Assembly: GCA_001596135.1 (NCBI GenBank)
Contig: CP014773.1
Location: forward strand, 5,456,001-5,520,000
Reading direction: 5' to 3'
From: Mucilaginibacter sp. PAMC 26640
GTDB lineage: Bacteria; Bacteroidota; Bacteroidia; Sphingobacteriales; Sphingobacteriaceae
Length of the DNA stretch: 64,000 nt
In this document: positions 34,992 to 43,050 of the stretch, piece by piece
Layout: each line of letters opens with the position of its first letter
Numbering within the stretch: the first letter of the stretch is position 1
Notes under the pieces: model-generated
Told to the model about the DNA's origin: nothing
Seen by the model: the letters and a program-made list of their open reading frames with translations, nothing else
Database searches by the model: none
Made by a program: the position numbers and the translations under genes

Positions 34992-36518
34992 TTAGTGCTT
35001 AAAGTGCCTCACCCCTGTGGTAACCATAGCAATGCCCTTTTGGTTACACATGTTAACCGAGTCCTGATCTTTAATAGAACCACCCGGTTGTAATACCGCC
35101 GAAATACCTGCATCCGCAGCTATTTCAACGCAATCCGGAAAAGGGAAAAAAGCATCAGACGCCATTACTGCACCATTTAGATCAAAGCCAAAGCTTTCAG
35201 CTTTAATAATAGCTTGTTTTAACGAATCTACACGCGACGTTTGGCCTACACCACTTGCCATTAACTGGTTATTTTTAGCGAATACTATGGTATTAGATTT
35301 AGTATGTTTAACCACCTTATTAGCAAAATAAAGGTCTTTCAACTCTTCGGCAGTAGCAGCCTTATCGGTAACCGATTTCATTTGGTCAGGGCCTTCTACA
35401 ACCAGGTCCTTGTCCTGCTCAATAACGCCGTTTAGTAAAGTTTTAAATTGCTTCAGTGGCAACTCAACCACATTACGGATCAAAACGATCCTGTTCTTTT
35501 TGGCCGACAAAATTGCGATAGCCTCATCAGTATAAGCCGGTGCAATCAGCACTTCGTAAAAAATCTTATCGATCTCCGTTGCGGTTGCTGCATCAACTTC
35601 TCCGTTGGTGATCAGTACACCGCCGAATGCCGATACCGGGTCACAAGCTAAAGCATCTATCCATGCCTCTTTAACAAAAGAGCGTGAAGCGATACCGCAA
35701 GCATTTGTATGTTTTAAAATAGCAAAAGTTGGGTCGGTAAACTCATCGATCAATGCCACCGCTGCATCAACATCCACCAAATTATTGTAGGATAATTCCT
35801 TGCCGTTCAGCTTAGTGAACATGGCATCCAGGTTACCGTAAAACGTACCTTTTTGATGCGGGTTTTCTCCGTAGCGTAAAGTCTGGCTGGTTTGAATGCT
35901 TTGTTTAAAAACAGGCATTGGTTCCGTCTGGTCGAAATATTGAAAAATATGAGTATCGTAGTTGGATGATATATTAAAAGCTTTTTGGGCGAAAGTTCGG
36001 CGCTGATCAATAGTGGTTGCACCTTCCTGGCTTTTCAGCATTTCTTCCAGCATGCCGTAATCGTCCTTAGAGGCCACGATCACTACATCTTTAAAGTTTT
36101 TGGCTGCCGCACGGATCAATGAGATGCCGCCGATATCTATTTTCTCTATGATATCTTCCTGGCCTGCACCAGAGTTTACAGTTTCCTCAAACGGGTAAAG
36201 ATCAACGATGACCAGGTCTATCTCCGGTATTTCATATTGTGCCAGCTGCTGATGGTCACTCTCCAAGCCACGGCGCGATAAAATACCACCGAAAACCTTC
36301 GGGTGCAGGGTTTTTACGCGGCCACCCAATATAGACGGGTAAGAGGTAAGATCCTCAACGGCTATCACATCAACCCCCAAATCACGGATAAAAGTTTCGG
36401 TACCACCGGTTGAATAAATATTAACTCCAAGTCGGTTCAGCTCGTGAATAATCGGCTCGAGGTTATCTTTGTAATAAACGGAAATAAGGGCATTTTTTAT
36501 TTGAACAGACTGGCTCAT
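34992..36518 (-). CDS. purH: Bifunctional AICAR transformylase/IMP cyclohydrolase
   Basis: This 508-residue enzyme catalyses the last two steps of IMP synthesis. The N-terminal cyclohydrolase (about 1-190) has YSTGGTETFIRDLGV, GGRVKTLHPKVFGGIL and the IDIGGISLIRAAAKNF signature. The C-terminal transformylase has LRYGENPHQKGTFYG, FAILKHTNACGIA, SDAFFPFPD and ends with TGVRHFKH. Length is normal. A TACCTTTG box precedes it. Confidence 0.97.
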   Translation of the reverse strand: MSQSVQIKNALISVYYKDNLEPIIHELNRLGVNIYSTGGTETFIRDLGVDVIAVEDLTSYPSILGGRVKTLHPKVFGGILSRRGLESDHQQLAQYEIPEIDLVIVDLYPFEETVNSGAGQEDIIEKIDIGGISLIRAAAKNFKDVVIVASKDDYGMLEEMLKSQEGATTIDQRRTFAQKAFNISSNYDTHIFQYFDQTEPMPVFKQSIQTSQTLRYGENPHQKGTFYGNLDAMFTKLNGKELSYNNLVDVDAAVALIDEFTDPTFAILKHTNACGIASRSFVKEAWIDALACDPVSAFGGVLITNGEVDAATATEIDKIFYEVLIAPAYTDEAIAILSAKKNRIVLIRNVVELPLKQFKTLLNGVIEQDKDLVVEGPDQMKSVTDKAATAEELKDLYFANKVVKHTKSNTIVFAKNNQLMASGVGQTSRVDSLKQAIIKAESFGFDLNGAVMASDAFFPFPDCVEIAADAGISAVLQPGGSIKDQDSVNMCNQKGIAMVTTGVRHFKH

Positions 36519-36540
36519 CAGCGGTGCGTTTTTTGAGCCG

Positions 36541-36548
36541 CAAAGGTA
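36541..36548 (-). promoter_or_regulatory. -7 box of purH
   Basis: On the minus strand this reads TACCTTTG, a full TAnnTTTG match 22 bases before the purH start codon. Confidence 0.5.
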
Positions 36549-36686
36549 TGAATTACAGATTAGAGATCAGCGTTTTGTAATTAGTTTTTTTCAAATGGAT
36601 AATGGCGTGTAATTTAATTTCTAGCGGGAAAAATCAAATACTGTAGCATTTTTCGTTGTGACTGCGTATTGTTAAAAAGGCCTATT

Positions 36687-37094
36687 ATGAAATACCTCCT
36701 CAAAAGTTCATTGGTTATAACGGTACTGCTGGTACTATTGGCCGCATGTTCAAAAGACTATAGCCCAAAAAACAAAAAACCGAATGCATCGCTAACGGGC
36801 AAATGGACCTATATCGGCAGTAAACAAAGCAATGGCGGGCCACAATATTTTGTTCCTGCAAAAAACAGCAACGATTACCTGCAACTAAATGCAGATGGAT
36901 CGATGACCTGGACACCCGCTAATGTGTATAAAAAATACACCATTAAAGATAGTGTGACGATCACCATGACCTATGCCGATGGCAGCAATTACGAAGATTA
37001 TTTTTTTCGGATAGAAGGCAATTCGTTATCTCTCGGACCAAAAGGACCGGTTATTTGCATAGAAGGTTGCTCTGATCTTTTTGTGAAAAAGTAA
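36687..37094 (+). CDS. Lipocalin-like lipoprotein
   Basis: A 135-residue putative lipoprotein. The signal peptide ends in a LAAC lipobox (Cys21). The mature part is a small beta-rich domain of lipocalin-like type: LTGKWTYIGSKQ, LQLNADGSMTWTPANVYKKYTIKDSVTITMTYADGS, YFFRIEGNSLSLG. Function unknown. I start at 36687 rather than 36669 because it directly begins the signal peptide. A second lipoprotein of the same general type lies at 37989-38498. Confidence 0.75.
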   Translation: MKYLLKSSLVITVLLVLLAACSKDYSPKNKKPNASLTGKWTYIGSKQSNGGPQYFVPAKNSNDYLQLNADGSMTWTPANVYKKYTIKDSVTITMTYADGSNYEDYFFRIEGNSLSLGPKGPVICIEGCSDLFVKK

Positions 37095-37152
37095 AAGATT
37101 AGCGGTTACAGGTGAATATCCCATCCATTCGGATTTTTTCTGGTCGACTAGA

Positions 37153-37293
37153 TTATTTTTTATTAGCCTTAGCTTTCAAATAATTCAGATAACCGTTTAG
37201 CATTTAGCTGATTTCTTCACAGTCATACATACAAGACCGATAAGTATTTTCATCAATTAATTTGGTGTCCAAAGCTATTATGAGATGATCCAT
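37153..37293 (-). pseudogene. Remnant of a four-helix-bundle (23S rRNA IVP family) gene
   Basis: Read on the minus strand this region gives MDHLIIALDTKLIDENTYRS, then CMYDCEEIS, a TAA stop at 37204-37206, then MLNGYLNYLKAKANKK and a final TAA. This matches the last two helices of the four-helix-bundle protein family found in Bacteroidota (pattern IALD..LID..T, then E.S..NGYL.YLK). The N-terminal half is missing and an internal stop interrupts the frame, so it is a decayed fragment. It was likely once a mobile or intervening-sequence-associated gene. Confidence 0.6.
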
Positions 37294-37364
37294 AAAATCA
37301 CCAATATTAGTTTTTATAATTTTATTTTAACTAAACGCTAACCTCCGGTGTTTAATCTCCAAAA

Positions 37365-37943
37365 TTAGCTCCGCATCTTCTTCAATAAAGTCTCAATCAC
37401 CTTCGGAAAATGCATATGTTCTAATTGCTGCACTTTAAATTTCACCATCTCCAAATTATCACCGGGCTCTATTTTAAACCGCGATTGGTGGATGATCTCG
37501 CCCTCGTCAAACTGGGTGTTGGCAAAGTGAATGGTAATGCCCGATTCTTCTTCACCGGCGGCTAAAACAGCTTTATGTACGTTATCGCCATACATCCCCT
37601 TACCGCCAAATTTGGGCAGCAGCGCAGGGTGCAGGTTAATGATCTTATTAGGGAAAGCGCTCAACAAACTTGGCGGCACCAGCCACAGGAAACCGGCCAG
37701 TACAATAATATCTACCTGCAGGTTTTTAAGCAGGGCAATAACGTCGTCGGTATCATAAAACTCCCGGCGGGTAAATACATGCGAGGGAATCTCGAAATTA
37801 TCGGCCCGCTGTAAAACGTATGCTTGCGGGTTATTAGTCAATATCAATACAACTTCAGCGTCGGCGTTACGCTTAAAATGCTCCATTATCTTTTGAGCAT
37901 TGGACCCTGATCCTGAAGCAAAAATGGCAATTCTCTTTTTCAA
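37365..37943 (-). CDS. purN: Phosphoribosylglycinamide formyltransferase
   Basis: This 192-residue enzyme transfers a formyl group from 10-formyl-THF to GAR in purine synthesis. It has ASGSGSNAQKIMEHF at the start, VLAGFLWLVPPSLL, and the catalytic INLHPALLPKFGGKGMYG followed by ESGITIHFANTQFDEGEII. Length and motif order are those of PurN. It shares a pathway with purH but is transcribed separately, 850 bases away. Confidence 0.96.
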   Translation of the reverse strand: MKKRIAIFASGSGSNAQKIMEHFKRNADAEVVLILTNNPQAYVLQRADNFEIPSHVFTRREFYDTDDVIALLKNLQVDIIVLAGFLWLVPPSLLSAFPNKIINLHPALLPKFGGKGMYGDNVHKAVLAAGEEESGITIHFANTQFDEGEIIHQSRFKIEPGDNLEMVKFKVQQLEHMHFPKVIETLLKKMRS

Positions 37944-37988
37944 AATAACTAATGGGTTTTATGCTGCAAAATATAAAAATTAAACAAA

Positions 37989-38498
37989 TTATCGATTAAC
38001 AACCTTTTGCCGTATAAAACCATAGCGGAAAATCACCCGCGGCTGGTTGGCGGCGTAATAAGGCTGTATATCCCCCGTTTGCAGCACCAGGGAATACTCT
38101 CCCAGGTTAACAATCTGCGAGTTTAAAAAAGGTTTTGAAGTACCGCTACCAGTAATGGTATCCTGGCAGGTGATATCGGCAACTAAAGTTATTTTAGTGT
38201 CGCTAAGTTTCCATGTGCCGTTTGCTGTAGGCTGCGGCTTGCAGTCAAAGTTGGTATAAGTACAGCTGCCATCCTTAAAAAACTTAAACATCTGGGACGT
38301 ATCGCAGTTAGTATTAAGCGTATCAACGGATATCTGGCTATCGCCTATGTTATGATAAACCAACAGCGAAGCCAGTTCCCATTGCCCTGTTGTTAACAAG
38401 CTGGGGATATTGCTCTTATCTTCTTTTTTACAAGAGTTAACTGCCATAGCAAATAGCAGCAGCACCGGCAAAAACCATAAACTTAGTTTTTTCTTCAT
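37989..38498 (-). CDS. Lipocalin-like lipoprotein
   Basis: A 169-residue putative lipoprotein with a signal peptide and Cys23 in the VNSCKK lipobox region. The mature part starts with a lipocalin-like TTGQWELASLLVYHN and contains FKFFKDGSCTYTNFDCKPQPTANGTWKLSDTKITL, a pattern common among Bacteroidota lipocalin-like lipoproteins. It contains three further Cys residues that may form disulfides. Its stop to purN start distance is 45 bases, and it could be cotranscribed with purN. Function unknown. Confidence 0.75.
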   Translation of the reverse strand: MKKKLSLWFLPVLLLFAMAVNSCKKEDKSNIPSLLTTGQWELASLLVYHNIGDSQISVDTLNTNCDTSQMFKFFKDGSCTYTNFDCKPQPTANGTWKLSDTKITLVADITCQDTITGSGTSKPFLNSQIVNLGEYSLVLQTGDIQPYYAANQPRVIFRYGFIRQKVVNR

Positions 38499-38675
38499 TT
38501 GTTAATAACAGCAAAAATAGAAATTCCCTTTACATACCTGCTGAGGGCTAGGTAAATATAACTGCATTCTGACGGCATTATTTTAAAACCCCCTATATTA
38601 CACCATATTTATGGCAGCTCAATATTAAGTTTCTAAATTGCGGCCCATAAGGATACATCAAATAATCGCAAAGTT

Positions 38676-39662
38676 ATGCGCATTCCCTATTCTCAACTAA
38701 AAGCCGAATTTAACCGGGTATTGTTACTAATCGGATTTACCGAAGGTAATGCAGATGCCTGTGCTACCATGTTTGCCAATAACAGCAGAGATGGTGTGGT
38801 GTCACACGGACTGAATCGCTTCCCTGTTTTTGTTGAATATGTAAAAGAAGGACTGGTAATACCCGGCTCGGGGCCAACTAAAGTAAGCAGCTTTGGCGCT
38901 ATAGAACAATGGGATGGCAATTTAGGACCCGGCCCCCTCAATGCAACCTTTTGCACCGCGAGGGCAATAGCACTAGCGGCGGAATATGGCATTGGCTGTA
39001 TCGCCATAAAAAACACCAACCATTGGATGCGTGGCGGCAGCTACGGTTTGCAAGCCGCAGATGCCGGTTACCTCTGCATCTGTTTTTCTAACACTAAAGC
39101 CAACCTGCCACCCTGGGGCGGCACAGAACCGCGGCTGGGCAACAACCCGCTGGTGATCGCTGTCCCCAAAACGGGCGGACATATTGTGCTCGATATGGCC
39201 TTATCGCAATACTCCTTCGGTAAATTGTGGCAGTACCAGGGGCAACAAAAGCAATTGCCCCTGCCGGGAGGATACGACAGCGAGGGAAACCTGACAAATG
39301 ATGCGGAAGCCATCATGGCCACTAAGCGCGCGCTGCCGATCGGCTTCTGGAAAGGGTCGGGCTTATCGCTGATGCTTGACCTGCTGGCCACTGTATTGAG
39401 CGGAGGAAACTCCACAGCTGCAATAACCGAACGTGGCGTAAAAGAAACCGGTGTATCACAAGTATTCATTTGCATAAAAGCAGATTTCGGTCAAAGCGAA
39501 GATTTGATCACCGAAATCATAGCATATGCTAAAAGCAGCGAAGTTATTGCGGGGGAGGAAATACTGTACCCCGGCGAAAATATGCTACGTACAAGGGAAA
39601 AGAATATGGAAGAGGGGGTAGTTGTGGATCCGGAGATTTGGAAGGTGGTGAGGGACATGTAA
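38676..39662 (+). CDS. Malate/L-lactate dehydrogenase family oxidoreductase (YiaK-like)
   Basis: A 328-residue NAD(P)-dependent dehydrogenase of the Ldh_2 family (2,3-diketo-L-gulonate reductase, ureidoglycolate and malate dehydrogenases). Landmarks: SHGLNRFPVFVEYVKEGLV with the catalytic-region His, NTNHWMRGGSYGLQAADAGYLCICFSNTKANLPPWGG, LGNNPLVIAVP and FWKGSGLSLMLDLLATVLSGG. The HWMRGGSYG motif favours 2,3-diketogulonate reductase-type members, but the substrate cannot be set from sequence. It stands alone. Confidence 0.88.
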   Translation: MRIPYSQLKAEFNRVLLLIGFTEGNADACATMFANNSRDGVVSHGLNRFPVFVEYVKEGLVIPGSGPTKVSSFGAIEQWDGNLGPGPLNATFCTARAIALAAEYGIGCIAIKNTNHWMRGGSYGLQAADAGYLCICFSNTKANLPPWGGTEPRLGNNPLVIAVPKTGGHIVLDMALSQYSFGKLWQYQGQQKQLPLPGGYDSEGNLTNDAEAIMATKRALPIGFWKGSGLSLMLDLLATVLSGGNSTAAITERGVKETGVSQVFICIKADFGQSEDLITEIIAYAKSSEVIAGEEILYPGENMLRTREKNMEEGVVVDPEIWKVVRDM

Positions 39663-39717
39663 TTGGTTGTATTTGGAAAAACTTTAAATTAGACAATTCT
39701 TACACACTTTGTAATAT

Positions 39718-40074
39718 ATGACAATCAAACCAATAAAAAATGAACAGGATTACGAGCAAGCCCTAAGTAGACTCGAAGTAATCTTTGACGCGCCAACAGG
39801 TTCGGAAGAATTAGACGAACTTGAAATTTTAGGCATCATAATTGAAAAATACGAGAATGAGCATTTCCCGATTGATCTACCTGATCCGATAGAAGCTGTA
39901 AAATTCCGAATGGACCAAATGGGATATAATTAAAAAGATTTGGCAAAAATAATAGGTTTAAAAAGCCGGGCCAGTGAAATTCTTAATAAGAAAAGAAAGC
40001 TTTCATTAGAGATAATTCGCCTGCTACATCAAAGCCTCAATATTCCGACACAAGTTTTAGTGCAGGCTTATTAG
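39718..40074 (+). pseudogene. higA-like antitoxin gene with an in-frame stop
   Basis: The first 71 codons encode a HigA-type N-terminal domain (IKPIKNEQDYEQALSRLEVI, GTEELDELEILGIIIEKYENEHFPI-like). The frame then meets TAA at codon 72, where family members have Gln (CAA) in GYNQKDLA. Translation in the same frame continues cleanly with the Cro/C1 HTH: KDLAKIIGLKSRASEILNKK, RKLSLEIIRLLHQSLNIPTQ, ending at TAG 40072-40074. A single C-to-T change explains the stop. No HigB toxin gene is adjacent. The truncated N-terminal half could still be expressed. Confidence 0.85.
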
Positions 40075-40096
40075 CTGTTATCCCCAAAAATATTCA

Positions 40097-40292
40097 ATGA
40101 GTTTATTGAGACAACATACATCGTATTCTCCGGAGGAGATTATGGCAGCAGGTGAAACTACTGCCTTCGGCCTTAAAACCGGAAAAAAACAATGCTACGT
40201 TGATTAAAGCGGTTGAAAAATCCCCGTCAACGGAACCTTTTACAGATGAAGAGTGGGATAATCTCCTGGATCAGTTACAAAAGGATAAATAG
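40097..40292 (+). pseudogene. Small conserved gene broken by a +1 frameshift in an A run
   Basis: From ATG 40097 the frame reads MSLLRQHTSYSPEEIMAAGE, TTAFGLKTGKK, then goes out of frame to a stop at 40204-40206. Removing one A from the seven-A run (40173-40179) restores TGKNNATLIKAVEKSPSTEP, FTDEEWDNLLDQLQKDK, ending at TAG 40290-40292. The restored 64-residue acidic protein resembles small Bacteroidota proteins with an EEIMAAG..AFG..TGKN start and FT.EEW end. Function unknown. It lies among toxin-antitoxin genes. Confidence 0.7.
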
Positions 40293-40308
40293 GTTGTATT
40301 TAATTATT

Positions 40309-40602
40309 TCAGCGTTTCCAGGATGCGGGTTTACGGATTGTGTGAAGGATAGCAATGATTTTAACAGTCTTTGTTTCATCGTTCACGATATAGTGAGCCA
40401 TGAAAGGAAATGTTCTCAAAACAGCTACTCGCGTACCATCATATCTTACTGCAAAAAGGTACGGACTGTTTTCTAAGACACTAATTTTGTTGTAAACTTC
40501 AGCCAAGAATTTTTTCGACAAGCCTGCCTTTTTAGACTCATACCAATAACTCGCATCCCTGATATCCTGAATGACTGATGGTAAAAAAACAATTTTATAC
40601 AT
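40309..40602 (-). CDS. RelE/ParE-family toxin
   Basis: A 97-residue RelE/ParE-superfamily toxin. The pattern YKIVFLPSVIQDIRDASYWYESKKAGLSKKFLAEVYNKISVLENSPYLFAVRYDGTRVAVLRTFPFMAHYIVNDETKTVKIIAILHTIR matches ParE-like folds with the conserved Arg and final IAILHTIRKP. Targets are either mRNA on the ribosome (RelE) or gyrase (ParE); this sequence does not decide which. The start codon overlaps the antitoxin stop by one base (TGATG), giving tight coupling. Confidence 0.87.
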   Translation of the reverse strand: MYKIVFLPSVIQDIRDASYWYESKKAGLSKKFLAEVYNKISVLENSPYLFAVRYDGTRVAVLRTFPFMAHYIVNDETKTVKIIAILHTIRKPASWKR

Positions 40603-40832
40603 CAGAATTCTTTTGCGAGATCAGCCATCGCTTTACGGAAATCTATTATTTCATTAGGGTTTGTTTCATGCACATTAAGTCGATCCCGCACTATATCGAC
40701 ATGCCATTGCGGAATACTGACCTCTTCTTCCTCAAGATCTTTGTATCTGTCTTTCAATTCATTCCATTCGTTGATAGGGATAAACACGCCTGTCGTCTCT
40801 CCTGCACTGTCAGAAATATATTGCAAATTCAT
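40602..40832 (-). CDS. Antitoxin of the RelE/ParE-type pair
   Basis: A 76-residue protein directly upstream of the toxin and overlapping it by one base. It has a beta-rich N-terminus (MNLQYISDSAGETTGVFIPINEWNEL), a charged middle (KDLEEEEVSIPQWH) and an amphipathic C-terminal helix that should wrap the toxin (NPNEIIDFRKAMADLAKEF). It fits the Bacteroidota addiction-module component usually paired with ParE-like toxins. It likely neutralises the toxin and represses the operon. Confidence 0.8.
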   Translation of the reverse strand: MNLQYISDSAGETTGVFIPINEWNELKDRYKDLEEEEVSIPQWHVDIVRDRLNVHETNPNEIIDFRKAMADLAKEF

Positions 40833-40894
40833 ATTGTTGTCTTTTAAAACCGGTACTGTACTAAGTTATAAAAAATATAATTATGTACAAACAT

Positions 40895-41617
40895 CTACTT
40901 CACCAGTCCCTCAAACTTTTCCCAGAAACCATCTTTAGGCAATGGCGCTACAATCAGTACCGGTTCATTTTTTACAGGATGGATAAACTGCAAACGGCGG
41001 GCATGCAGGCAAATGCTTTTGCGCAAACTTCCGCGAGGATAACCATATTTATTATCGCCAACAATGGGGCAGCCCAGGGTAGATAGCTGTACGCGGATCT
41101 GGTGCGGGCGACCGGTTATCGGATCTACTTCAATTACATAATAGCCATCGTGCTCGCCAACCAGTTTATAATTCAACTCAGACCGCTGACTGCCTGGCAC
41201 TTCCTTATCATGCGCTTTGGTAACGTTTTTTTGCGGATTTTTAATGAGGTAATGCACCAGGTTACCGGCTTCGGGCTGCGGGCGTTTGCGAACAATGGCA
41301 TAGTAGGTTTTATGCATCTCCCGGCCTTTAAACATCTTATTGATCCGCTCAAGCGCTTTGCTGGTTTTAGCGAATAAGATCACCCCGCTTACGGGCCTGT
41401 CCAGCCGGTGTACCACCCCCAGAAATGCGCCGTTTGGCTTACTGTATTTTTTAGCGATGTAATTTTTTACCTTGTCATCCAGCGATTCATCGCCGGTATC
41501 ATCCACCTGTACAATGTCACCCGCCCTTTTGTTAACAGCAATTAAGTGATTATCTTCAAAAAGAATATCCTTATCGCTAATATCAAGATTAATATAATTA
41601 TGTTCTGGTCGGGCCAC
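40895..41617 (-). CDS. RluA-family 23S/tRNA pseudouridine synthase
   Basis: This 240-residue enzyme isomerises uridine to pseudouridine in rRNA or tRNA. The catalytic Asp73 lies in VVHRLDRPVSGVILFAKT. Further landmarks are DITGRPHQIRVQLSTLGCPIVGDNKYG and the C-terminal ICLHARRLQFIHP. No S4 domain is present, as in the short RluA/TruC/RluC-like group in Bacteroidota. The exact target uridine is not readable. Confidence 0.93.
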   Translation of the reverse strand: MARPEHNYINLDISDKDILFEDNHLIAVNKRAGDIVQVDDTGDESLDDKVKNYIAKKYSKPNGAFLGVVHRLDRPVSGVILFAKTSKALERINKMFKGREMHKTYYAIVRKRPQPEAGNLVHYLIKNPQKNVTKAHDKEVPGSQRSELNYKLVGEHDGYYVIEVDPITGRPHQIRVQLSTLGCPIVGDNKYGYPRGSLRKSICLHARRLQFIHPVKNEPVLIVAPLPKDGFWEKFEGLVK

Positions 41618-41729
41618 TTTTTATTTCAAATTTAGGATTGTCAATTCCGGTTTGTCGTGTTTAATTTGCACATGCACTTCTTCGAAGTTCCAAGCCCTTC
41701 ATTTGCATATTAGTACATCTGCAAATTTA

Positions 41730-42545
41730 TCAATACTTTTCCTTCTCATTCGGGAAGTTTCGGGCCCTCACATCGCTCACATAATGAGCAATGGCATCAT
41801 TCATTACATCGTACAAACTGGCATACTGCCGTAAAAAGCGGGGTTTAAAACCTTTGTTGATTCCCAGCATATCGTGAATAACCAATACCTGCCCATCGCA
41901 ATCCTGGCCTGCGCCGATGCCAATGGTTGGGATACTTAAGCTTTCGCTAACTTCTTTGGCCAGCTTTGCGGGAATTTTTTCCAGCACCACACCAAAACAA
42001 CCTAGCTCCTGCAGTTTTAAGGCGTCTTCTTTTAGCTTCGCGGCTTCTGCCTCCTCTTTGGCCCTCACCGTATAAGTCCCAAATTTGTATATCGATTGCG
42101 GTGTAAGGCCCAGGTGCCCCATCACCGGGATACCTGCTGTTAGGATCCTGCTAATGGATTCTGCTATTTCCACGCCGCCTTCCAGTTTAACCGCATGTGC
42201 GCCAGCTTCTTTCATGATGCGTATCGCAGACGCAAGTGCCTCTTTGGAATTACCCTGGTAAGAACCGAAGGGAAGATCAACCACCACCAGCGCCCGCCTG
42301 GCTGCCCGCACTACCGATGAAGCATGGTAGATCATCTGATCGAGGGTAATAGGCAATGTAGTTTCGTGACCGGCCATTACATTGGAGGCCGAATCACCAA
42401 CCAAAATAATATCCATCCCGGCGTTATCAACTATAGCAGCCATCGAATAATCGTACGCTGTGAGCATGGCAATTTTTTCGCCGCGGTTCTTCATTTCCTG
42501 CAGGGTGTGCGTGGTAATGCGTTTTACTTCCTTGTTTACCGACAT
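41730..42545 (-). CDS. panB: 3-methyl-2-oxobutanoate hydroxymethyltransferase
   Basis: This 271-residue enzyme makes ketopantoate from 2-ketoisovalerate and methylene-THF, the first committed step of pantothenate and CoA synthesis. It shows MLTAYDYSMAAIVDNAGMDIILVGDSASNV, DLPFGSYQGN, VKLEGG, GIPVMGHLGLTPQS and IPTIGIGAGQDCDGQVLVIHDMLG with the catalytic and magnesium residues in place. It is monocistronic with a good -7 box. Confidence 0.97.
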   Translation of the reverse strand: MSVNKEVKRITTHTLQEMKNRGEKIAMLTAYDYSMAAIVDNAGMDIILVGDSASNVMAGHETTLPITLDQMIYHASSVVRAARRALVVVDLPFGSYQGNSKEALASAIRIMKEAGAHAVKLEGGVEIAESISRILTAGIPVMGHLGLTPQSIYKFGTYTVRAKEEAEAAKLKEDALKLQELGCFGVVLEKIPAKLAKEVSESLSIPTIGIGAGQDCDGQVLVIHDMLGINKGFKPRFLRQYASLYDVMNDAIAHYVSDVRARNFPNEKEKY

Positions 42546-42567
42546 TTTAGCTGGTGCTTATTTAACG

Positions 42568-42575
42568 CAAAGTTA
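42568..42575 (-). promoter_or_regulatory. -7 box of panB
   Basis: On the minus strand this reads TAACTTTG, a full TAnnTTTG match 22 bases before the panB start. Confidence 0.5.
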
Positions 42576-42700
42576 GAAACTCCGCTGGTATTTTTACCGA
42601 ACGAAAATCCATGGGATGTTTTATACGTATATTCTTTGATATAATGAAAAACTTACTACTTTAGAGTCTCCTCCTTTTATAAACCGAACTATACTTTTTA

Positions 42701-42871
42701 ATGGACGAAAAAATTTACCCTTGTATGTATTGCGGTAAGCCTATGAATCATACCGATCGTAAGCCGCGTAATTTTTATCTTAAAAATTTCCTTCCTTTTT
42801 TATCTGTAAGACCCTATTGGTGCACACACTGTTTAAAAACCACGTTTTTTTGGGGGCATCGGGATAAATAG
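42701..42871 (+). CDS. Small zinc-ribbon protein
   Basis: A 56-residue protein beginning MDEKIYPCMYCGKPMNHTDR and ending RPYWCTHCLKTTFFWGHRDK. Two CxxC pairs (Cys8/Cys11 and Cys45/Cys48) form a likely zinc site, with a basic, aromatic linker between them. The downstream codons run to TAG at 42869-42871. Small size, clean motif and start codon support a real gene. Function unknown; a nucleic-acid or protein-binding adaptor is possible. Confidence 0.6.
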   Translation: MDEKIYPCMYCGKPMNHTDRKPRNFYLKNFLPFLSVRPYWCTHCLKTTFFWGHRDK

Positions 42872-42940
42872 CCATCATCAGCTACAACTGTTTTTCATAA
42901 AAAACAAAAGGCAACACTTCGCTTTTCTAAATTTAATTCC

Positions 42941-42948
42941 TACTTTTG
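42941..42948 (+). promoter_or_regulatory. -7 box of carA
   Basis: TACTTTTG matches TAnnTTTG and lies 102 bases upstream of the carA start, giving a leader of about 95 bases. Confidence 0.5.
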
Positions 42949-43050
42949 CGCCGTGAATAAAGAGGTGTTTTACTTCATTCTTCCATGCCATTTTTACGGA
43001 ACTTCGTGCCAGAAAATCCGATCAAATTACCCTTTTAATTTTTTTGCAAA

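Noticed and set aside
40173..40179. Programmed -1 ribosomal frameshift at the A7 run
   Set aside because: The restored protein needs a +1 shift (loss of one A), not -1, so the classical slippery heptamer does not explain it.
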